64,000 nucleotides of DNA from Labia minor (GCA_963082975.1 OY720350.1:20926910-20990909); one strand, 5' to 3'. Shown: positions 12,099 to 24,290, counted from the first letter of the stretch. Program-made: numbers and translations. Notes: generated by a model not told the origin, from the sequence alone.

Positions 12099-14261
12099 TT
12101 AAAAATCTTAAATAATAGAATTTTTATTTCTCATATAAAACAAATATTAATTATATATTTAAATATAATGAATGAATTAATATTTGAAAAAATTGCATTA
12201 ACATCAATTGTCATTTATTACATATTTAAAAATATATATTTAAACTTGAGTGGATGTATAAAAAGTACTTTATTAACGATTAAAAAATTTGTACAATAGA
12301 AATAAATATGTACTTAAATATATATAGTCAAAGTATGAATTAATAGGAGTTAAAAAAAGTACTTTTATACTAAATTTTAATTAGATTTTTTAAATTTATT
12401 TTATAAAATATTTTCATTACAATTTCATAATGTATTTATTATTAAATAGAAATAAAAAATACACACTTTGAAATTCATCAATATAATAAAATCAAAGGGA
12501 GACCTATTTATTTTATGCCACTTGGAAGGTATGTTAAATGTTTACAAATTGGATATTATCCTCAAATAAGGCTTACTAAGGGTTAATTGATTTAAATTAA
12601 TTAGTGCATTGATCATAGTAATAAAGAAAGGGGACCGGAAACCTTTGCTCGATCAACTGGAGGTAATTAAAATGCCCTAAAAGTAGTGAATAGAGGAAGT
12701 GTGTAGGCGAGATTAAAGAATTATTCAAGGGAAAAGATTCGCTAACCAATTTTAAGTGAATTCATCAAAGTATTATTGACTGGATTTGCGAGAAGAAAAA
12801 AAGACAAGAATTATTTGAACTCTTTGTACTCGGATCTCGAAAATACAATCACTACCACTCCACTTCCTGTCAGTCACCCTCTGTAATTATTAATAATAAC
12901 AACAACAAACCTAATTATAATTATTTTCATTTTCTATATTTTTCAAATAGGTTTATTAATTTCGTGTTGATAAGCAATCTTTGTAAATAATAGTCTATTA
13001 ATATGAATGCGAAAAAAATATAAAGTGGTTAATTTTGATTAATTATTATTCTTATATAATAGAGGGCGGCAAACCGGGCATTAGTCCGGGGCGGCAATTC
13101 CGAAAGGCCGGATTTTGATTAGGAAATTATTTGTCATAGTCTTATTAAATATACACATAATTATTAAAATTCAAAACCATTTAAATATTACCCTAAATAA
13201 AAGGTATATCCATATATATTTATTTATTCTATTGCTGGGGGCGCCGTAAATGTTAGACGCTAGCAATATGGGTTTTGTTTCATATATAGTCATAAATATT
13301 ATCATATATAATAATCGATAGGAAATTTTTGCTTGAATATATTAAAAATATATTATTATAGTTATTAATTTTATAAATATTATTACTTTATATGAATTAT
13401 AATATCATATAACAAAACAGTTATATATTGGTTTAGGTTCAATTTCATAAATTTGAAATATATTTTTTAGATTAATTTTTTGTCATATTTTATCAAATTA
13501 ATAAAATAGTTAAGATTTATCTAATAATTAAAATAATATTTTTTAATAAATGTTTTTTTTTTATTAATTAACTTAAAATAATTATATAAACATATTATAG
13601 AAAATAAGACTATTTTTGGATTTCTAAATTTAATATTTTTTTCTAGATTTTTTTTAATGAAAATTTGCTAAAAGTCCTCTTATTATTTGATTGTTAATAC
13701 TAAAGACAGAGGACAATTTGTTATATTATATCTTATAATTATTGGTTACATTTTTACAATTTTGATTCTACTAGAATTTTAAAGATGATGTAGCTAAACC
13801 AAACAAGCTAATCTAAGAGTTATTTTTTAAAAATGTTTTTCTTTCCAACTTGGAGGATTATTTCATGTCCAAAGAGCTTTTAGTGTCATTTTTCTGTAAT
13901 ATTTTGTAAATCTTCTATTTGCTTTTATGTCAAGAATTGCTCCAAGATATCTTACTTTTGGACATTATTGATTTATTTGGTTTGCTATTTTCAATGTAGT
14001 GATTAAATACTTTCGTTTACTTTTTTCTAAGTAAGTATTGCTTCACTTTTCACAGGATTAATTTTTAATTGCTTTTTATTTGTTTAGTAATTAATGATTG
14101 CTTTTACTTCTTTTTCAGGTTGTCTTTTAAAATTTTTTGTTTATTTAATAATTAATGTGCTGAATTGTTAACCTATTGATATATGGAATTTATATTTATT
14201 GTAAATGTAGAACAAAACTAGAATAAAGAGATTATTAATTAACAATAATAAATGAATATTA
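12099..14261. other. AT-rich DNA with an unclassified GC-rich repeat patch
   Basis: Mostly A+T. At 13062-13115 a patch reads GGGCGGCAAACCGGGC then GGGGCGGCAATTCCG, and 13236-13270 reads GGGGGCGCCGTAAATG. They may be the two remains of one element, but I cannot show matching ends. Another GC-richer patch at 12620-12880 is unassigned. Confidence 0.4.
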
Positions 14262-14545
14262 ATGATGCGCCACAGGGTGAGAGGCTAGCATCGCGGACTC
14301 ACATTCTCGTGGTCCCGGACCTGGTAAGGGAATTTCTCTAGCTGGTGTCTATGGGACGAAGTCAATCCAGTCTTCGGGATCAACATTGGGAAGCTACTTG
14401 ATAAAAAGTAGCGCCTCCGTTCAAGAATATCAAGATAAAGGTTGATAAGACCCGTTCTACTGATCATAGGACATCTAGTTGATATAACCGACTTGATAGG
14501 CGTTGTCCTTGCGTAGGACGTACAAAAGTCAAGGTTTTTTTTTCA
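14262..14545 (+). repeat. tRNA-derived SINE, family S2 copy 1
   Basis: The head reads GAGGCTAGCATCGCGGACTC (A-box-like) then TCTCGTGGTCCCGGACCTGG. The B box GGTTCAAGTC seen in the copy at 27429 is missing here, so the pol III promoter is broken. The body contains GTAGCGCCTCCGTTCAAG and AAGATAAAGGTTGATAAG and ends in GTCCTTGCGTAGGACG, TACAAAAGTC and a T-rich tail. Confidence 0.7.
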
Positions 14546-15823
14546 AATTAATATTATATAGTATATTATAATAAAATTTTTAAATTTTTGAATAAAAATG
14601 ATCACTTTTACTCATTTTGATATGAATATCAAAAATGGAAAAATTGGTATGTAAAGAACATGAAATGCCATAATTAGAATTGATAAATAGCTGATATATG
14701 TATTCAATAAGTTTGATTAAACTCATGATGGAAAGGGACTTTAAAAGCTAATCAATCACTTATCAAATGAAACGAATCTCTTCACATTGCTATTGATGGA
14801 ACAGGCAACAGCTATTCATCAGTGCAACAGTTTAAAGCACCACTGCTTAATGGCAATTCGAGATTGGTAGAAAGCTTAAGCATTTACATCTTGTAAATCA
14901 CTATTCAAGAATAAATTCCCATTTCATTATTGCATTCAATTAATAACTTAGTTCTATTTTGAAATAGACAACGAACAATAGAAACTAAGTATTCTTAATT
15001 ATAGTTGGGATTTCATTTTGATTATTTGAACTAGGATCATGGCGTTTGTTTACAAAGTGAATCTATGAAGCAAATATTTAATAACTCAAAGTAAATGTAA
15101 ACAAATAGAGGAAACGTTATAAAATTAATTTCAGAGAATAACATTAACCTGACGTTATATATAATACCAAATAATAATAATATTAATATCGAAAGTCAAA
15201 TGAAAAGTACAACATACAGTAATGAAGAATAATAACACATCTAATGATTATGCAACTGAAACATCTTAAATATATGACTTAATTTGATGTTCATTGTTTG
15301 TTTAATTAAAAATAATGTATACAATATATTCTAATCCATTCTTTAGGATTACTATAAAGGTAAACATTAAGTTTTAAGGATATGCAAAGATGGTTAGTGA
15401 ACTAGAATTATTATTCAGAAGATCGTAGTTAATAAATTGAGGTTAAAACTATTATTATTTTATAAAATCAAAATTCAATTTATAAAATAAATATTATACA
15501 TGAATAATTTGTAGAAAAGAGTTTGTAGTTTTTTATAATTATAAAAAATTATTAGATGGTTAAAGTTATTTTTTTCTCAAAGTATTTATCCAAAACAAAA
15601 GTATAGTAAATACTTCTACAAATAATTATAGATTATTAATTATGACAAACTGAGTATTTTAAAAACAGGGCGTGACTTCAATGCGACACAACAGTGCACA
15701 CCAATTCATCGTACCTTAGATAAACAAGCATGTTGTTAAAGACTAAAACAAATATCAAAATAACAAAACTGAATATATGGTAATTTATATTATACACATA
15801 AATATATTTTTATTAATAAAAAT
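14546..15823. other. AT-rich DNA, no gene seen
   Basis: Only A+T sequence with short mixed patches (14780-14880, 15665-15735). No reading frame over 60 codons with coding character. Confidence 0.5.
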
Positions 15824-16868
15824 CTGGAGTGTCTACCCTTGAAATTTGAATTGAATTAATTAACATATATTATATTTAAATTAAATATAATTAATTATAA
15901 ATTACGTATAACTAAATTGTATTAATTAATTAAAAAATTATAGTATTGTTATTGAATTAAATTAATTAATTAACATATATTAAATTTAAATTTTAAACCT
16001 TTATCTTCATTTTTTAGTCAAAATTTAAAAATTTAAAATATTAATTCCGGTACTTTCAGCGATTCAATCATGCTGAAATTCTATATATAGCAGTTTTATA
16101 CAATTTTGAATAATGTGAAAAACATATTTCTCTATTTTTATGGTTAGTTTAGAGCAGAGGTTCTTAATCTTATGTACTCTGCGGACACCCACTTGAAAAC
16201 ATTTTTTTTGACGGACCCCATTCCAACTTTAGGTACTTTACGTCATTTTATTAGTTAATTTCTGGCTTACGATCTCATAAGAACAAGGATATATGATGAA
16301 TATTTCTAACAGTGATTGGTGAATAACGATTTTTTTGCATATTGTAGAACACATTTTATTAGAAATTATAATATTGAAGAAAGAAAATTCAGCTAAATAT
16401 GAAGATGGAAACGGTAGCAATAGTTTCTTGCACATTTCGTTGAATTTGGGTATTTGATCTCTGTTTCCTCACAAAGCCATGCCCTCGCTTCTTTTATATT
16501 AAATAAAGTTTTAACCGACTCATCATTTTCTCGTGCACCTGTACGATGGCTTTGTGGACCCCCAGTAAAGGCTTCGCGGACCCCCAGGGGTCCGCGGACC
16601 ACAGTTTAAGAACCTCTGGTTTAGAGGGTCCTCTACCGAATGAGCTACATTTCTCAAAATTTGATAGAAAACTACGAATTTTGAATAATGCCCGTATATC
16701 AAATTTCATTATTCTAGCTCAAACCCTGCGTAATATTTTCTATATATATATACACACACAGACATTTTTCTCATCCTTAATGAAAATGACTCAGGGACCT
16801 TCAAAACGTATAAAAACATCAAAATCTCGACATTGAAAATTTTCGTGATTGTAATACTTTAGTAAAAA
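15824..16868 (+). mobile_element. Family A element, copy A3, split by a hAT insertion
   Basis: The 5' part (15824-16154) begins CTGGAGTGTCTACCC and reaches TTTATGGTTAGTTTAGAG. The 3' part resumes at 16619 with GTTTAGAGGGTCCTCTACCG and runs through the CCAAATTT-type block and a short (CA) tract to CAAAACGTATAAAAACATC and TAGTAAAAATA. The 464 bp between are a younger hAT element. The 5' subterminal repeat and the E-box block are lost. Confidence 0.8.
16155..16618. mobile_element. hAT MITE (464 bp) with perfect ends, nested in copy A3
   Basis: The 13-bp terminal inverted repeats are perfect: CAGAGGTTCTTAA at the left and TTAAGAACCTCTG at the right. An exact 8-bp target duplication GTTTAGAG flanks it (16147-16154 and 16619-16626). 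GC-rich words close to both ends (CTGCGGACACCC; GGGGTCCGCGGACC) are typical of hAT MITEs. The small reading frames inside are not transposase. Intact ends mean it is recent compared with its host element. Confidence 0.93.
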
Positions 16869-17864
16869 TACCATTGTACAAGTAATAATTAATCTGAATA
16901 ACCAATTCATCAAGACTGCAAATATAAGTCACAAGAGTGTTGGTTTCCATAAAATTAAATCAATTTTTTTATTATTTATAAAAAAATATCTCCTAAATAT
17001 TAAACTACATTCAACAAAACCAATTAAATTAAATATAAAGAAAGTTTAATTAAAAAAAAAATGAAGCAAATATTTATATTCATCGACTAAATAAAACTTT
17101 TGAGTTTTGTAATTAAGAAATTCCATTTTCAGATTACTGAATAATATTTCCTTTGTTTAACTACAGAGTCTCTCTTTTGATTGCTTTTATGTTATTATTA
17201 ATTTTAAAGTTTGATTACTATTCAAATGACCATGTTTATATATTCTAGAGGTATTCTACTGTAGATTATTAGGTTATTGATTTGTATGCATATAGAAACA
17301 GGAGCTTTTAACTATCAAGGGGGTTACACTTGCAATGTACCACATCCTCTTTAGTCTTTCCTAGTCTAATCCTGAGGGATGTGGACCCAACTTATATTGT
17401 CTCGTTAAAGTGTACACTGTTCTAATTTTCTCTCGAGACCTATTTCTCTCTTATTAACTAACCAATGAGAGATTCTTAAATAACTATAATATTAATATAA
17501 TTAAAGAGGTGATTATCCTATTTGTAAGATGAAACAGTTCAATACCGGCAGGACCCGGAGAATTCGTTTAACTAAGTAGTCCTATTAGACTTAAAATCGA
17601 GATAAATATCTATTTTAGGATTATATAAATGTGTAATAACAGAAGAGAATTCGGAAGATTATCGTCAACTTCTTTTTAAGTTTCCTAAAAAAAATTAGGT
17701 TATATATTTTAACGTTATTTTCAATTTTTTCTTTTTAAATTCTAATTTTTAATAAAGAAGAGTTTTTCAAAAGGGAATTTAAAAGTTGTATATTATGTAC
17801 ACATTGTTATTATTAATAATAGAAAAAGAAACTTATTTTGAACTTTACCTTTATTTATTTATTT

Positions 17865-17897
<33 letters not shown>

Positions 17898-18103
17898 TAT
17901 ATATCAATATTATATATTATTATAATTATTTATTCATGTACTTTTCTAAAAAAAGAATATAACTAATATAACTCGTATACAAAACATAAATTATTGATTT
18001 TATATTTCATGACACAAATAACCTCTGTTGATGAAGAGCCTTAGAATCCCCAAATAAGAATAATAATAAAATTGTTTTTATACTTTTAAATACTATTATT
18101 ATA
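16869..18103. other. AT-rich DNA, no gene seen
   Basis: A+T sequence. A mixed patch at 17300-17440 and a short one at 17540-17580 are unassigned. A (TTA)n tract sits near 17874-17897. Confidence 0.5.
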
Positions 18104-18575
18104 GTAGAACCTCGATAAGTTAAAGTCCAAGGGAAACAGAAAATATTTTAAATTAAAGAGGTTTTAAGTTATCAAGGGTCTATGTTAGGGATAGGCGGAT
18201 AGGTTAATTACATTTTTTTAAAGGCTAAATCATGTCGTTTATTAAAATTCTCTAACCAGCCATTGCTGACTTTAAAATTTTTGATTTTCAGCGAATTAGC
18301 GAACTCTTCAGCTTTTTCTTTCAGTATGGGTCCACTAACGTAAACAAACATTGTTCTAAATTAGGGAATTTGGCAATTTTTCGTATTCTACATTGAAGAC
18401 TTTCTGCTGATTCTTGTTTCTTCAAGATTTCAGCTTCTGAGGGTCAATACAGAGATTACTTATTTAAGTTATCGAAGTTGCGTATTTTAAGTTATTGAGG
18501 TTTTGGGCTCTGATGGGAAGGGAACATATTATTTTTTGAAGTTATAGAGGTTTTTAAGTTACCGAGGTTCTACTG
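18104..18575 (-). mobile_element. pogo/Tigger-type element, internally deleted (472 bp)
   Basis: The left end GTAGAACCTCGATAAGTTA and right end AAGTTACCGAGGTTCTACTG form the inverted repeat of pogo-like elements. TA dinucleotides flank both sides (18102-18103 and 18576-18577). On the minus strand, 18332-18222 translates to GPILKEKAEEFANSL then KNFKVSNGWLENFNKRHDLA. This is the CENP-B-type helix-turn-helix of Tigger/pogo transposases. The catalytic DDE domain is gone. This is a dead relic that keeps both its ends and a DNA-binding fragment. Confidence 0.9.
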
Positions 18576-19407
18576 TATTATTATTTGAAGCTCGAGGTAC
18601 ATCAAGTCATTTGTGAAGAAAGGAAATTATCCATTATTTATATACGTGATTTGTTTAAGTCTCTACTAAGTAACCCCTTTAAGGAGAATTTAGTCTTCTT
18701 TGCCGGGGCACAGCCAAGCAAACAGTAAATTACGGAATCCTGACAAATTCCATTGTATCAGACTTATCACTGCCCGGGAAGATTATTTAGAAGAAATTAT
18801 AACATATATATAACATATTTATATTAATAAAAATTTATTGTAATGACAACAATTATGATAAGCTAAATTGATGAAAATTATTATAAAAATTAAAATTCTG
18901 AACAAAATACAACTAATTAAGCAAAATTCAATTATTCTAGAGTATGTATATTTAAATATGGTAATTTATTTTTTTTTTATTCTTGAAGATATTTTCTTAA
19001 AATTATTTTAAAATATATACTTGAGCTGAATTTCAATAAGATGATATCCGATATTCAGATATTCTGTTTTTAATAAAATTATTTTAATAATGTGGGAGCA
19101 ATATAAAAGTTAAAATTGATTTTGCATTTATTACATCAAGTTAATATTATCTATTTACCTAAATTTGCATTATAAGAATTTTTTTTTTTTTTATAATATT
19201 CAGAAGATAGATGATAATCTCCAAATCAAAATTAAATACTTGAATTTATCTATTTTTTTTAATGATAAATTCTTGTAAACTTAGAATAAATTGAAAAATA
19301 TCCTCGAAGCGTTAAATTGGAAATGTTTCTTTACCGTGGCAAATTGAAAAATCCTCCCTTCGTTTTGCCCTTGGGGCAATCAATTTGTTCCTACTTAAAA
19401 AAAAAAT
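18576..19407. other. AT-rich DNA with TTTGCCGGGGCACAG motif
   Basis: A motif at 18700-18716 matches copies at 7910-7930 and 9597-9615 and may mark a short repeat family. Patches at 18720-18785 and 19305-19390 are otherwise unassigned. Confidence 0.45.
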
Positions 19408-19815
19408 CTGGAGTGTCTCTACTCGACTATCTCACAATTTGAATTGGATTAAATAACATATATTATACTTAAATTAAATTTAATCAATTAAATTATAAAT
19501 TAAAGTTAATAAATATTTATTAAACCAGCGCATGTTTGGCTGTTTGTTGATGGCACTACGTCACGTGTTGACGGATGATTTGCAGTGTTAAACAATTAAT
19601 TCTGGTACTTTCAGCGATTCCTTCAAGCTGAATAATGTCCGTGTACCAAATTTCATGATTCTATCTCAAACCGTTATCGTAATCTTGTCTACATACACAC
19701 ACCCAGAGAGAGACATTTTTTTCAACCTTAGTGAAAATGACTCATGGACCTTCAAAACGTATAAAAACATCAAAATCTCGACATCGAAAATTTTTTGTGG
19801 CGAGATAGTAAAAAT
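19408..19815 (+). mobile_element. Family A element, copy A4, internally deleted
   Basis: The 5' end CTGGAGTGTCTCTACTCG and subterminal repeat ACTATCTCAC are present. The intact E-box CACGTG (19562-19567) and TTTCAGCGATTC follow. The copy then jumps at about 19633 to GAATAATGTCCGTGTACC, losing about 190 bp of the middle. The 3' end is GGCGAGATAGTAAAAA. Confidence 0.8.
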
Positions 19816-20533
19816 TAAAGAAAATTTGATTTAAATGAATATGTATAAATGAATTTGAAAAAATATTTCCATTCCTATTTATATATATGAACTATAATAA
19901 AAATACTATTTTATTGGAAATATAATCAATTCAGAAACGACAATTTAATGTTAAAAGAAAAAAAATTATTTTCTACATAATAACAAAATTTATTTATCAA
20001 AATAATCTAGAATTATTAGATATCTCATTCTGAAAATGGACATATAATCTTTATATAATATAGCTTTTTAAATAAAAAAAACTGTGCGCATTTAGTAAAA
20101 AAAATCGAAATACAATTAAATAGAGTACTTGCAACTTCAAAAATTGAATTAAAATTTCCATTTTAAACAAATTCAATTGTTGAACTACTCTATTTAACTT
20201 CATCAAAAGTTTATATCTGTATTTCAATCAAAAATTCATCTCATTTTATATTAGTTATTTAATACAAATATCCACTTTATATATGTTTTAATTATTTTTT
20301 TTATATATAGGTATATATTCATTTTTAAGCGAGAAACCAACGTCAGAACGGGAAATTATTCATCAGAAAGAATGATTACCCCCACAGTTATTTTACTTTT
20401 TATATTAGCTAAGTTTTCTCATAAAATATATGAAAATAAGACTAAAAAAATATTTTATAAAAGTCATTTATTTTTTTTTCTGGTTCATATTAATAACTTG
20501 AGGTGTATTGGGATGGGAACGACGTTCCCTTAC
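19816..20533. other. AT-rich DNA, no gene seen
   Basis: A+T sequence; nothing recognised. GGGAACGACGTTCCC at 20515-20529 is a perfect 15-bp hairpin just outside the next element. Confidence 0.5.
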
Positions 20534-21142
20534 CTTTTTTACTTTCCCGCATACTTGGTAATTCGTATAAGGGAAGTATTGGAATCGTCAAAAATTTCGA
20601 CTTCGAGATTTCGATAGATCTTGACGTTTTAGACCTCCCTGAGTCGGAAAATACCATTTTTTCGAATTATGTCTGTATGTATGTATGTATGTAATGTCTT
20701 TGAGCAAATTTACTCAAAAACTAATCAAGCTAAGACTTCGAAATTTGGTACACCGATATTATTCACAGTTTATAGATTTCTATCAAAATTTCGTCCAAAT
20801 CGGTTAACCGGAAGTGGTACTTTACCTACACTGGTTGCGTTTACCTTTCAAGTAAAGTACCAGTTTGCTTCGAGGTATTTGCTTCCTATTTTGTATATAG
20901 ATTTAAAAATATGAAAAAAATTCAGATACCAAATTTCATCATGATCTGACTACCGGAAGTGACATTTTACTTATACAAGTAGCGTTAGGTGTAAATTATA
21001 AATATATATAATAGTGTTAAACCATTTTACTTTATAATTTAAATTAATTAGTAAGTTTATTTTTATTGTTGTTAAAACATAATAATAATAATAACCTAAT
21101 TACCTATTTATATGCGGGAAAGTCTAGGGGAGGACACTCCCG
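20534..21142 (-). mobile_element. Family B element, copy B1, full length (Helentron/DINE-1-like layout)
   Basis: Read on the minus strand, the 5' end is CGGGAGTGTCCTCCCC then the subterminal repeat ACTTTCCCGCATA (21123-21111). CCGGTAGTCGGATC and CCACTTCCGGTTAACC blocks follow. A CCAAATTTCG block and a (CATA)n microsatellite (about 20691-20669) come next. The 3' end has an imperfect palindrome, ACTTCCC...GCGGGAAAGT, followed by AAAAAA (20541 down to 20534). The 3' copy TATGCGGGAAAGT matches the 5' repeat in all 13 positions. Block order equals family A, with clear similarity around AAATCTCGAAGTCGAAATTT, so A and B are diverged relatives. Confidence 0.75.
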
Positions 21143-22224
21143 AAATTTTCAGAACCGGAACGCGTTCTAGTACATTTTCATGTCCCGACAACTCCCACTT
21201 AAATCTACTGTATGAATTTCTTTTTTTGTGTTCGTAAATATTTTATATAGTAAGAATAAGGAAAATTAAAAATTATATAGAAAAAAATAATTTCCTGAAA
21301 ATAGGACTTTTGTTAAATCCCTTTATGCGTTCCCTTACTTATTTTACCAATAGTTCAATGTTAATAACAGATATGTAAATTGTATATGATCTAGTTAAGT
21401 CTCAGCAAAGGTTATTCAAAGGGAATATAAAATAATAAACGTAAAACAAAACAAACAAAAAATTACGATTAATACATATCTAATGATCAATAATGAATGA
21501 CCTACAATAGTACTCTAGCACAAGGTCTGTTAATTTGTACATTTATATAGTATTGAACATATAAAATGCATATAAGTATAAATATAATAAAAAAAGTAAT
21601 TAAATGAAAAATTTATCCCTTCATTGTATTAAAGTGCAGAATTAAATTTTAATGAAATTATTAAATTTACAACCCTTTTATGGACTTAATTGTTTAAATA
21701 ATAAATCACCATGTTAACACATAATTCAAGATCTATCAGAGATTTAATTAAATTATATATCATAGTGGAGAGAAAAAAATATTATTAAATTAATTTTTGG
21801 CTGGTATCCATCAAGTTTTGATGTTTTTTTTTTTATCTAAACACAGTAAATTTTATAGAAATTAGTCGATTATATAATATAAAATTTATCAATTCCTATT
21901 ATCCAACATAAATGATTTAATCGATAATTGATTAGAAAAAAAAGTTTTAATCGTTTAATAGGTTTGTTCTATAAAGATTTATATTTAATAAATTCAAATG
22001 GATATGTTATATTCAGTTTAATGGATTTTTAGTTAAAATGTTAAATATTTTAAATTATTATTTTGTTTACTTATATATTATATATATATTACATAATTTT
22101 TACCAATTTTAATTATAAGATATTGTAAATTTTACTTAATTTTTAAGAATTATATTTTTTTTTTAAATTTTAATGGTTTTTTTCCATTTGAAATTAATTA
22201 TTAAATCTATTTGAACTTGACCAG
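21143..22224. other. AT-rich DNA, no gene seen
   Basis: A+T sequence. A short GC-richer stretch at 21150-21195 (CCGGAACGCGTTC) adjoins the family B element and may be a remnant of its flank. Confidence 0.45.
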
Positions 22225-22285
22225 ATTCGATCCCTGGACCTCAACTACGGTGAATCAGGACTATTAACTACTGTCACCCTTTTAG
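22225..22285 (-). repeat. tRNA-like fragment or SINE head
   Basis: On the minus strand, TGACAGTAGTTAATAGTCC, then CACCGTAGTTGAGG, then GGGATCGAATCTGG read like a tRNA. The last word is a B box (GGTTCGAATCC type) and the first a weak A box. No acceptor stem closes, so it is a tRNA-derived fragment rather than a working tRNA gene. Confidence 0.35.
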
Positions 22286-23737
22286 TCTCAATTCTTGAAT
22301 TATATAAATGTGTCACTCAGAAGCCAAACTGATTAACTCCAATTTTTAAAATTTTACTAGTAATGTAATGTAATGTAAGGTAATCTGTAACATATAAAAT
22401 GAATAATGAACTTGATAATCTTAATATTGCAATGCAATATACATTTTACTGTAATCAATAAACCTGAATATTCTACAAGCTGTGAACTTGGGGCTTCAAT
22501 TTCTCAGTTTCTTTAAATGTGGAATTAATCGCTTTGGCTTCTGTGAGAGGCATATATATATATATATATTATATAATATACTAAATAGATCTTTTATTTT
22601 AACATTATAACTACTCAATAAATTTAACGATTTATTATAAAAATAATTTTTCCTATAAAAATATATACTCACATTTTTTTTCGGTATTGATATTAAATTC
22701 AAAATGATTTATTTTCATTCATCCCCATCAAATTTTATAATTAAATTTCAAGAATTGGGTTTCTTTAGTTATTTTTCGATAATTCTAGTTTGAATAAATT
22801 CAAGATAGTTAAAGAATAGCTGTAAGGGTGTATTTTTTTTATAAATAATTATTACACACCTTCAATTTTATTTTTTATTTTAATGATAATTTATGTAGAT
22901 ATTTTATCTATTTATTTGAGAACATTTAAATAAAAATGATTGTATTCTTCCTATTTGATCTTTCATAATATAATTTGTTTAGATTTTATCTTGAGACAGC
23001 TTGGTAGAGACAATTTCTCTCTCAATTTTTATTTCCATTGAACAGGTGAAAAGGCTTTATGACATTTGAATTTGAATTATTCCAATTTGTTGAATGGAGA
23101 GTAATAAATTATCTTTTATTTTAGTTTGCGTGTTATATTTCACCATTCTATCGCTTAATTACGGATATCCTTCCATTTTGTAAAGCATAACTCTACTTAT
23201 GAGAGATTCAATTACCATTTGAAATAAATATTGTAATATATATTTCTAAATTTTATTTTATTTATCAATGGAATACTACTATATTAAAAAATTTTCTTAA
23301 ATAATAAAGAAAAAAAAAATCATTAATAATTTCATTTAAGTAAATATAATACAAACAAGTATTTTATATTTATTATCATAAGGAAAATCTAATATTTTAA
23401 AACAAAAATGTAAAATTTTCTTATTTAATTATGCAAAAATAAACAAAAATAATTTGAATTGATTTTCTTTTTTAATTATTTATTTTATTTTGAGTTTATC
23501 AAATGTAGATAAATTGATTTTATGAATGAATGAATATATGAATGATATATTGGAGATTATATTTTATTTTTATACAATGATTGATGTTAAGGATTGTTTT
23601 TGTCAAATAACATTTTGTCTTCCAAGAGAGAATAAATTAATAGTTAAGATTACAAAGAGGCATTCTTTATTTTCCGATTAATCAACAAATTAAAATATTG
23701 TTTTCAATAATAAGGTGGAATAGTTCCAAAGAGAGAG

Positions 23738-23768
<31 letters not shown>

Positions 23769-23799
23769 CTTGTATAAGTAAAAGATCTGTATCCGTAGT
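22286..23799. other. AT-rich DNA, no gene seen
   Basis: A+T sequence with short (TA)n arrays at 22553-22570 and 23740-23769. No exon or element recognised. Confidence 0.5.
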
Positions 23800-24290
23800 T
23801 TTTAATTTTAAAAAACGGTTTTGGAAGAAAAAGTACACAAGTTACTTTTTCTTAAGTTTATTTATTAAAATAATAAATAATACAGAACCGATTACAGTGT
23901 GCTATTAGAACGTGAAGCAACAAATCATGGAAAAATTTGTTGAGTTAAAGTACGTATGAAGTACTGGTAATTATATGAATTAGATATAAGCAATTGTAGG
24001 TAACCGATAGGTGGTTCCTGAGTAAATAAATGAAGGTAGTCAATTAATGATTCCTAATGAAACAAATGCAAGTGATTAGCGATGAATTCCTGAGAGAGCT
24101 AATGCAGGTGATTTACAATGAATCCCTGAGTAAAAGGGCAGACCCTTCGGCCTTAAAGTGAGTTGACTAAGAACTGGCTATGAGATCGAGAAGCCGTCTT
24201 TTATAATGAATTTAGTGCTGTGCTTGCAGAAATCATGACGTCATGAATTCTGCTGGCATTGCAGGAACTGAGTCTGTAACTTATATATAC
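23800..24290 (-). repeat. Possible solo LTR or promoter-bearing repeat
   Basis: A GC-richer block. On the minus strand a TATA-like TTATAAAAGACGG (about 24207-24195) lies about 30 bp downstream of the palindrome TGACGTCA (24236-24243), a CRE/ATF-type site. Further along (24140-24000) come four imperfect repeats of about 35 bp carrying TCCTGAGT or TCCTAATG words in the plus sense. The promoter-then-repeats order would fit an LTR, but no TG...CA ends, primer site or internal region are visible. Confidence 0.3.

Noticed and set aside
16393..16836. Several overlapping frames of 65-96 codons
   Set aside because: They fall inside the hAT MITE and cross its boundary into the family A copy.
20372..20914. 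Three overlapping plus-strand frames of 63-81 codons
   Set aside because: They lie largely within the family B repeat and its flank; the second copy at 37455-37664 shows the same frame in the opposite direction, as a non-coding repeat would.
22225..22285. Functional tRNA gene
   Set aside because: A B-box-like word is present but no acceptor stem or complete cloverleaf can be drawn.
23800..24290. Confident LTR retrotransposon
   Set aside because: No target duplication, no TG...CA ends, no primer binding site and no gag/pol sequence; kept only as a low-confidence repeat.
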